Origin: JBGRQB01 sp041725875
Lineage (GTDB): Bacteria > Bacteroidota > Ignavibacteria > Ignavibacteriales > Melioribacteraceae
Length of the DNA stretch: 11,078 bases
Assembly: GCA_041725875.1 (NCBI GenBank)
Contig: JBGRQB010000147.1
Span: forward strand, 1 to 11,078
Direction: 5' to 3'
Of this stretch, positions 6,706 to 11,078 are shown piece after piece. The notes beneath the pieces are model-generated. The model saw only the letters and a program-made list of their open reading frames with translations, made no database searches and was not told where the DNA came from. Positions within the stretch are counted from its first letter, which is position 1, and the number at the start of each line of letters is the position of its first letter. A program made the position numbers and the translations under genes.

Positions 6706-7434
6706 ATGCTTAAAGGATATATACATAGTCTTGAAACTTGCGGTACTGTTGACGGACCCGGAATAAGATTTGTCATTTTCATGCAGGGATGCAATTTAAG
6801 GTGTCTTTACTGTCATAACCCCGATACCTGGGGGAAAAACAGAGGGGATATTTATACAACTGATGAACTTATGGCAGAAATTGTAAAGTATAAATCCTAT
6901 TTTGAATTTTCAAAAGGGGGAGTGACAATAACCGGTGGAGATCCTTTAACACAATCCGAGTTTGTTCTTGAATTAATTAAAAAATGTAAAGATGAAGGAA
7001 TTCACACTGCGCTTGACAGTTCCGGTTATGTCGATCTCAATATTGCTAAGGAAATTATAGAAAATGTTGATCTTGTTCTACTCGATCTGAAATGTATCGA
7101 TGATGAAATTCACAAAAAACTTACCGGTGTAAGCGTTAATAAAATTCTGGAATTTGCAGAATATTTATCTTCAATAAATAAGCCTGTCTGGATTCGTCAC
7201 GTTTTATTACCGGGTTATACAGATGATGATTTACTCCTGAACAGATTGGCCAAATACATTTCAAACCTTAACGGAATTGAGCTTTGCGAGATTTTGCCAT
7301 TTCATAAAATGGGCGAATATAAATGGGAAAATTTAAACTTGGAATACAAGCTAAATTCTACAGAAAAACCAGATAAAAAGAGAATTGAAAACGCAATTAA
7401 TATTTTCAAAAGTTACGGGTTAGTGGTTAGGTGA
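6706..7434 (+). CDS. pflA: Pyruvate formate-lyase activating enzyme (radical SAM)
   Basis: The 242-residue protein (E. coli PflA 246) uses a [4Fe-4S] cluster and S-adenosylmethionine to abstract hydrogen from the PFL glycine (Gly717 of the product encoded upstream). The cluster-binding CxxxCxxC motif is Cys29-x3-Cys33-x2-Cys36 in GCNLRCLYCHNPDTW, at the same residue numbers as in E. coli. The N-terminal GTVDGPGIRFVIFMQGC segment is the activase signature, and GGVTITGGDPLTQ contains the GGE/D-P-type SAM-binding motif. There is no extra ferredoxin-like cluster insert, which fits a PFL activase rather than a glycerol or choline lyase activase. It lies 88 bp after pflB with the palindromic hairpin in the gap. 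Upstream of the ATG only a weak purine run (GATAGAGA) is present. Its last 8 bp overlap the end of the convergent ABC ATPase gene. Confidence 0.97.
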   Translation: MLKGYIHSLETCGTVDGPGIRFVIFMQGCNLRCLYCHNPDTWGKNRGDIYTTDELMAEIVKYKSYFEFSKGGVTITGGDPLTQSEFVLELIKKCKDEGIHTALDSSGYVDLNIAKEIIENVDLVLLDLKCIDDEIHKKLTGVSVNKILEFAEYLSSINKPVWIRHVLLPGYTDDDLLLNRLAKYISNLNGIELCEILPFHKMGEYKWENLNLEYKLNSTEKPDKKRIENAINIFKSYGLVVR

Positions 7435-8101
7435 TTTCCTTAGGCTTAGCTATATATCCCAACTTTAAGAATTCGGCATCGATATTACTGGGATCTACTG
7501 AATGGCATTTTCCGTTAGTTAAAATATATGAAGTATCATTTATTTGCCGGACATATCTATAATAATGCTCTGTAATTAATATCCCTTTATTTTGAGTTTT
7601 AGATTTTTTGATTAACTCTATTATTTGTTCAATCATAATAGGAGCTATACCAGAAAATGGCTCATCTAGCAAATAATATTCTCTATCTAAAGCAAATAAT
7701 AATTTTATTTCAAAATATCTTAATTCCCCAACAGACAATGATTTAATTTTCTCTTTATAAAGTTTCTTAACTAATTTATCTTCAAAAAAAACTTCCTCGC
7801 AAAGCCCACTATTAAGAATGATTTTTTTGATCGTTAAATCAGGAGGTAAAAAAGAATTTTGAGACAGGTATGCAATTTTTTGAAATCGTTTGATTCTTGG
7901 CTTATCATAGTACGATTCTTGATTTATAAAAATATTGCCGTCGTTTGCTTTTAAATAACCACATCCAATTTTAAGTAAAGTAGATTTACCACTTCCGTTA
8001 ACTCCATAAAGTCCGACAATAGAGCCCTTGGGAATTTTAAGATAAATTCCATTTAGAATATTTTTGTCATTATAACCAAATATTATTGAATCAAATACCA
8101 T
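7427..8101 (-). CDS. ABC transporter ATP-binding protein, LptB-like
   Basis: The 224-residue protein is a single nucleotide-binding domain. It has the A-loop aromatic Tyr10, Walker A GVNGSGKST (33-41, Lys39), Q-loop Gln81, signature LSVGE (122-126, where LSGGQ/E is usual), Walker B YYLLDEP with Asp146/Glu147, and the switch His179 in LITEH. All catalytic residues are present, so ATP hydrolysis is likely. The LLDEPFSGI...P and ILITEH regions resemble LptB/LivF-type ATPases, but the D-loop Asp is replaced (GIAP rather than GVDP). The partner is probably the 95-residue membrane protein encoded 7 bp upstream; the substrate is unknown. No SD precedes the ATG. The 3' end overlaps that of pflA by 8 bp in convergent orientation. 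Both genes of this pair look more AT-rich than the PFL genes, which could mean a different origin. Confidence 0.9.
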   Translation of the reverse strand: MVFDSIIFGYNDKNILNGIYLKIPKGSIVGLYGVNGSGKSTLLKIGCGYLKANDGNIFINQESYYDKPRIKRFQKIAYLSQNSFLPPDLTIKKIILNSGLCEEVFFEDKLVKKLYKEKIKSLSVGELRYFEIKLLFALDREYYLLDEPFSGIAPIMIEQIIELIKKSKTQNKGILITEHYYRYVRQINDTSYILTNGKCHSVDPSNIDAEFLKLGYIAKPKEIT

Positions 8102-8108
8102 AAATGTA

Positions 8109-8396
8109 TTAAGTAATTAAAATTGAAAATGTAATTGTGAAAACCAAATATATAAGTAAATTAATGATCGTTAATTTATATTTAGAGATTTGTAAGTTGT
8201 CAAAAAATACCCAAATATTTCTAAATTGAAATAATTTGTTTACTAAATAAACTCCGATGATTCCACTATAGAAAAATGACTTAATTAACATTTCGCGTGT
8301 ACTGGAATATGCCCCTGACATTTGTCCGTAAAAAAGCAACACAGAAAATATCATAAAAGAATAGATAAAATATTTTTTTGTGTAATAGAAAATCAT
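8109..8396 (-). CDS. Small three-helix membrane protein, probable partner of the ABC ATPase
   Basis: I do not recognise a family with certainty. The 95-residue protein has three hydrophobic helices at about 10-28, 37-56 and 73-94. Between the second and third is a conserved-looking loop, FRNIWVFFDNLQISKYKL. This loop resembles the short cytoplasmic coupling region seen in some ABC-2-type permeases, where a YxNLGIS-like segment occurs; that comparison is from memory and weak. The protein is far shorter than a usual ABC permease (about 200-400 residues), so it would need to oligomerise or to be a remnant. An in-frame TAA directly precedes the ATG, so no longer version starts upstream in this frame. 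The ATPase gene follows after 7 bp, so the two form an operon. No SD is visible. That it is a real gene is supported by the intact hydrophobic pattern and tight spacing. Confidence 0.7.
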   Translation of the reverse strand: MIFYYTKKYFIYSFMIFSVLLFYGQMSGAYSSTREMLIKSFFYSGIIGVYLVNKLFQFRNIWVFFDNLQISKYKLTIINLLIYLVFTITFSILIT

Positions 8397-8690
8397 TTAA
8401 GATTGCAAGAAAATATAAACCGTAATCGATTAGTTTAGTAACATAAGTAAATTTAATATTTCAATAGATATTATGAAAGACTAAAATTATACTGATTGAG
8501 TAAGATTGCTGATTTTCCTGTAACTGACAATTAATATCAAAACCCTTCCGCGCTATTACTTGCTCTCTATTTGTCATTAGATATAAATATTTTTATATTT
8601 TCAAAAACATAAACAACTATTTATTTCTGATGTTCAGATAAACCGTTAGCTCAAATCGGTAAATCCGTTATAATTGATTTTATATCTCCT
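8397..8690. other. Divergent intergenic region with a candidate response-regulator-operon promoter
   Basis: This 294-bp stretch separates the leftward ABC pair from the rightward two-component operon, and I find no gene or RNA in it. A perfect TATAAT lies at 8669-8674, 16 bp before the regulator ATG; its best -35 partner at 17 bp spacing is only TTAGCT (8646-8651, three of six). An A/T-only inverted repeat ATATAAA / TTTATAT (8581-8587, 8592-8598) and an ACCG...CGGT pair (8642-8645, 8656-8659) are present but may be chance. A promoter for the minus-strand pair should also lie here but was not identified. Confidence 0.4.
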
Positions 8691-9368
8691 ATGAAACTAT
8701 TACTAATTGAAGATGAAGAAGCAATTGCAGTATCAATTTTAAATTACCTGAAAAGTGAAGGGTATATTTGCGAAACTGTACCTAATTATATCAAAGCTTC
8801 GGAAAAAATATCAGTCTATGAATATGATATAGTTTTGGTTGATCTGACTCTGCCCGATGGCAGTGGTCTCGATTTGATTCGCGAATTAAAAATGGAGAAG
8901 AAAAATACAGGAATTATTATAATCTCTGCAAAAAATTCACTGGATGAAAAAATTCTCGGACTCGAACTCGGAGCCGACGATTATATCACAAAGCCTTTTC
9001 ACCTTGCCGAGTTAAACGCCAGAATTAAATCAGTAATCAGAAGAAGAAAGTTTGAAGGCAACAACGAAACAAGATTTAACGAGATATTTATTAACCATAA
9101 TGATGCAACGGTCTGGGTTAACAATAAACAGTTAAAATTAACAAAAAAAGAATACGATTTATTAATATTTTTTATCTCCAATAAAAACCGTGTTATGACA
9201 AAAGAAGCAATTGCCGAACATTTGTGGCAGGATAACATCGACCTTTCCGATTCTTTATATTTTGTGTACACTCACATAAAAAATTTGAGAAAGAAGATTT
9301 TGGAAAAAGGAGGAAATGATTATATTAAAACAGTATACAGTGTGGGATATAAATTTGTAGACCTATGA
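8691..9368 (+). CDS. OmpR/PhoB-family response regulator
   Basis: The 225-residue protein has a receiver domain (1-118) with the acidic pocket Glu7/Asp8, phospho-acceptor Asp51 in VLVDLTLPDG, switch Ser79 and conserved Lys101 in DDYITKPF. A winged-helix Trans_reg_C domain follows (about 126-225; KLTKKEYDLLIFF ... NLRKKIL ... TVYSVGYKF). It is a cytoplasmic DNA-binding regulator activated by the kinase whose gene overlaps its stop codon by ATGA. Proteins of this family bind tandem direct repeats of about 11 bp, and such repeats (CTTCAAA twice) lie just after the kinase gene and before the outer-membrane receptor gene. No SD precedes the ATG; the upstream bases are pyrimidine-rich (TCTCCT). The signal sensed is unknown. 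All key residues are present. Confidence 0.95.
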   Translation: MKLLLIEDEEAIAVSILNYLKSEGYICETVPNYIKASEKISVYEYDIVLVDLTLPDGSGLDLIRELKMEKKNTGIIIISAKNSLDEKILGLELGADDYITKPFHLAELNARIKSVIRRRKFEGNNETRFNEIFINHNDATVWVNNKQLKLTKKEYDLLIFFISNKNRVMTKEAIAEHLWQDNIDLSDSLYFVYTHIKNLRKKILEKGGNDYIKTVYSVGYKFVDL

Positions 9369-10648
9369 AATTAATAAACAAAATAACATTAAACTTTTTT
9401 CTGGTATCTTCACTGATTATTTTGATCAGTGGAGTGGCTGCATATTTTTTCCTCAGACACGAAGTAGATGAAAAAGTTGATTACAAAATATATGACGAAA
9501 AAAGAGAAGTTATAAGAAGGTTTGCTGAAAATTATTCTGAAATGACTTCCGATTATAAAAATTTAAGTATTCATCTGAATATTGAAAAAACAACATTTAC
9601 AAACAGGTATTGGGAAGAGATAAAAGATACTCTTATTCCGGCTCCGAGAAAGCATAAGCACTCCAGATATAAACCACCGTTGCAATCTTACAGACAGCTA
9701 AGGTTTAATCATACAATTAACGGAGAAACCTATGTTATCACTTTAAGAAAATTATTAGTGGATTCTGAAGATTTAATTGAAGCCTTGGAAAGAATGCTGA
9801 TTTTTGTTTTATCCTTTTTGCTGGTTTGTCTGGGAATAATGAATTATTTGATGTCAAAGAAAACCTGGACTGCCTTTTCTGACATTGTTAATCAGGTAAC
9901 AAATTTTAATATAACAAAAGGAAAAGCATTAGAACTTCCTCACTCTGACATATTAGAGATAAAAAATCTGAATAAAGCAATAAATGAAATGACTGAAAAA
10001 GTGGGTCGTGACTACAGCGCTCTGAAAGAATTTTCTGAAAACGCTTCTCACGAACTGCAAACGCCAATATCAGTTATTCAATCTGAAATTGAACTTATGA
10101 TTCAGGAAGATTCACTTGATAGTGAAAAGATAAGTCATCTTCAAAATATAAATCAGGCAACCACAAAATTAGCCAGATTAAATCAGGCGCTGCTGTTATT
10201 AACAAAAATTGAAAACGGACAATTTACTGATTTTAATTCAATTCAGATAACTGAATTAATTGATAAAAATCTCAACAATTTTACAGATATGGCTGAACTG
10301 AGAAATATCAGCTTTGATAAAAATTATCATTCCTCTCCGGTTCTGAAATTGCATTCTCATTTAGCTGATATTTTGATTGGCAATCTTCTGAAAAATGCTG
10401 TTAAATATTGCAGCGAATCAGGGAAAATTAATATTACGGTTAATGAATCGTCATTTAGCATTTCTAATCCGGGAGCTGAGCTAAAAGTACCACCTGAAGA
10501 TTTATTTAATCGATTCAAAAAAGCAGATCAGGCATCAAAATCACTTGGACTTGGATTATCGATAGTCAAAAAGATTTGCGAATTATATAATTTGAAAATA
10601 GAATATCTCTATTCCGATCAAAATCATACAATCAAAATTTATTTCTGA
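9365..10648 (+). CDS. Membrane sensor histidine kinase
   Basis: This 427-residue inner-membrane kinase has helix 1 at about 9-30, a periplasmic sensor loop of about 110 residues (rich in charged and aromatic residues, no recognised fold), and helix 2 at 144-163. A linker without a clear HAMP signature follows, then a dimerisation/phosphoacceptor domain with His229 in ASHELQTPIS. The catalytic ATPase domain has the N-box GNLLKNAVKY (Asn344), a degenerate G1 region ISNPGAEL lacking the usual DxGxG, an F-box-like LFNRFKKA and the G2 box SLGLGLSIVKKI (393-404). Gln in place of Arg in HELRTP, and Asn in place of Asp at G1, are common in Bacteroidota kinases, so activity is expected. Its ATG overlaps the stop of the regulator gene by four bases, so the two are translationally coupled cognate partners. 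Confidence 0.94.
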   Translation: MKLINKITLNFFLVSSLIILISGVAAYFFLRHEVDEKVDYKIYDEKREVIRRFAENYSEMTSDYKNLSIHLNIEKTTFTNRYWEEIKDTLIPAPRKHKHSRYKPPLQSYRQLRFNHTINGETYVITLRKLLVDSEDLIEALERMLIFVLSFLLVCLGIMNYLMSKKTWTAFSDIVNQVTNFNITKGKALELPHSDILEIKNLNKAINEMTEKVGRDYSALKEFSENASHELQTPISVIQSEIELMIQEDSLDSEKISHLQNINQATTKLARLNQALLLLTKIENGQFTDFNSIQITELIDKNLNNFTDMAELRNISFDKNYHSSPVLKLHSHLADILIGNLLKNAVKYCSESGKINITVNESSFSISNPGAELKVPPEDLFNRFKKADQASKSLGLGLSIVKKICELYNLKIEYLYSDQNHTIKIYF

Positions 10649-10701
10649 TTTTTGAGCTATTTAGCAGATTTTTAACGCATAAATTACCTCAATTTTATCA
10701 A

Positions 10702-10719
10702 CTTCAAATTTCCTTCAAA
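10702..10719. promoter_or_regulatory. Tandem CTTCAAA repeats, candidate response-regulator operator
   Basis: CTTCAAA occurs at 10702-10708 and again at 10713-10719, giving an exact 7-bp direct repeat with a 4-bp spacer and an 11-bp period. OmpR/PhoB-family regulators bind head-to-tail to this type of arrangement (the Pho box has the same 7+4 layout). It lies about 54 bp after the kinase gene and about 57 bp before the receptor gene start, where an activator would bind. A weak -35-like TTGGTT follows at 10721. A match by chance is possible because the motif is short and AT-rich. Confidence 0.35.
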
Positions 10720-10730
10720 ATTGGTTTCTA

Positions 10731-10752
10731 AATTATTTCAAATGAAATAATT
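10731..10752. promoter_or_regulatory. Perfect palindrome upstream of the receptor gene
   Basis: AATTATTTCA (10731-10740) and TGAAATAATT (10743-10752) are exact inverted repeats of 10 bp separated by AA. The element ends six bases before the strong ribosome binding site of the downstream gene. No T-run follows, and the 2-base spacer is too small for a hairpin loop of the full stem, so a dimeric protein-binding site is more likely than a terminator for the kinase gene. A metal- or stress-dependent repressor would suit an outer-membrane receptor gene, but no specific consensus is matched. Confidence 0.45.
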
Positions 10753-10776
10753 AACAATGGAGAAAGGGAATTATTA

Positions 10777-11078
10777 GTGAAATCAATTAAATCCTTATTA
10801 GTTTTAATTATACTTCTGAGCAGCATAACTATTTTAGCAAATGAAAAAGGAACAATTACAGGCAGGGTTTTTGACAAAGAAACAAATGAAATTGTTGAAT
10901 TAGCAAATGTATTTATAGTTAACCAAAGCAATCCGCAAAGTGTCATAGGTGATGTCACCAATTCCGAAGGAAAATTTGAAATTAAAAACATACCATTTGG
11001 CAATTATGATTTTCATATTCAGATGGTTGGATATAAAAAATATTTAACTAAAAATATTAAAATCGGGAAAGAAAACTT
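10777..11078 (+). CDS. N-terminal part of a TonB-dependent receptor or related outer-membrane protein (runs off the window)
   Basis: An open frame from GTG at 10777 continues past the window edge (100 codons visible). It begins with a signal peptide (MKSIKS, hydrophobic core LLVLIILLSSITIL, cut near ANE). A carboxypeptidase-regulatory-like beta-sandwich follows at about 25-100, with the motif set GTITGRVFDKETNE, LANVFI, GDVTNSEGKFEIKNIPFGNYDF and MVGYKKY. This domain precedes the plug and barrel in SusC-like and other TonB-dependent receptors of Bacteroidota, but also occurs in other secreted proteins, so the receptor call rests on family habit. The GTG start is chosen because GGAGAAAGGG (10759-10768) lies eight bases upstream and the signal peptide begins there; the ATG at 10757 is in another frame and stops after six codons. 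Position after a two-component operon and the repeat/palindrome region suggests control by that system. Confidence 0.8.
   Translation, partial: MKSIKSLLVLIILLSSITILANEKGTITGRVFDKETNEIVELANVFIVNQSNPQSVIGDVTNSEGKFEIKNIPFGNYDFHIQMVGYKKYLTKNIKIGKEN

Noticed and set aside
10649..10673. Possible terminator after the histidine kinase (GCTATTTAGC followed by a T-run)
   Set aside because: The stem has only three or four pairs with a very small loop; too weak to call.
10757..10777. Six-codon leader ORF (ATG to TAG) overlapping the GTG start of the receptor gene
   Set aside because: Its ATG lies within the ribosome binding region and the peptide MEKGNY has no feature of a known leader; most likely chance.
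10728..11003. Minus-strand ORF of 91 codons at the right end
   Set aside because: It is antisense to the GTG-started gene, which has a signal peptide, a carboxypeptidase-regulatory-like domain and a strong ribosome binding site.
1..11078. CRISPR arrays, tRNA/rRNA genes, insertion sequences and phage genes
   Set aside because: I looked for regularly spaced repeats, cloverleaf-like sequences, transposase motifs and terminal inverted repeats and found none.

Overview
The window is AT-rich and gene-dense. It carries a TonB-dependent-receptor-type N-terminus (signal peptide plus carboxypeptidase-regulatory-like beta-sandwich), a Bacteroidota-style histidine kinase with a HELQTP H-box, and a fermentative pyruvate formate-lyase (PFL) cluster. 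Together these suggest an anaerobic or facultatively anaerobic member of the Bacteroidota/Ignavibacteria/Chlorobi group. Several genes have a recognisable Shine-Dalgarno (SD) sequence (AAAGG or GAGG type), which fits Ignavibacteria-like lineages better than classical Bacteroides. This placement is inference from gene content and style; there is no marker gene in the window.

Layout. (1) Positions 1-193 hold no gene I can support, but contain a good sigma70-like promoter overlapped by two GTATAC boxes. (2) Positions 194-3179 are a tight co-directional four-gene operon: a secreted START-domain lipid-binding-type protein, a short-chain dehydrogenase/reductase, a four-helix membrane protein of unknown family, and an AraC-family regulator. 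(3) Positions 3180-3456 are a non-coding region with an intrinsic terminator, followed by a hairpin and a short palindrome in front of the next operon. (4) Positions 3457-7434 are focA-pflB-pflA: formate channel, pyruvate formate-lyase and its radical-SAM activating enzyme. This is the classical mixed-acid module, which cleaves pyruvate with CoA to acetyl-CoA plus formate and moves formate across the membrane. A 17-bp palindromic hairpin sits between pflB and pflA. (5) Positions 7427-8396, minus strand, hold a two-gene unit, a 95-residue membrane protein followed by an LptB-like ABC ATPase; its 3' end overlaps the pflA stop region. (6) Positions 8397-8690 are a divergent intergenic region. (7) Positions 8691-10648 are an OmpR-type response regulator and its histidine kinase, overlapping by ATGA. 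(8) Positions 10649-10776 are an apparent control region with tandem CTTCAAA repeats 11 bp apart and a perfect 10-bp-arm palindrome. (9) From 10777 a gene starting with GTG encodes the N-terminus of a TonB-dependent receptor or related outer-membrane protein and runs off the right edge.

The PFL cluster is the only part whose function is certain. No clearly new system is demonstrated. The items most worth following are the START/SDR/membrane/AraC operon, the minimal ABC ATPase plus 95-residue membrane protein pair, and the response-regulator-like operator in front of the receptor gene.
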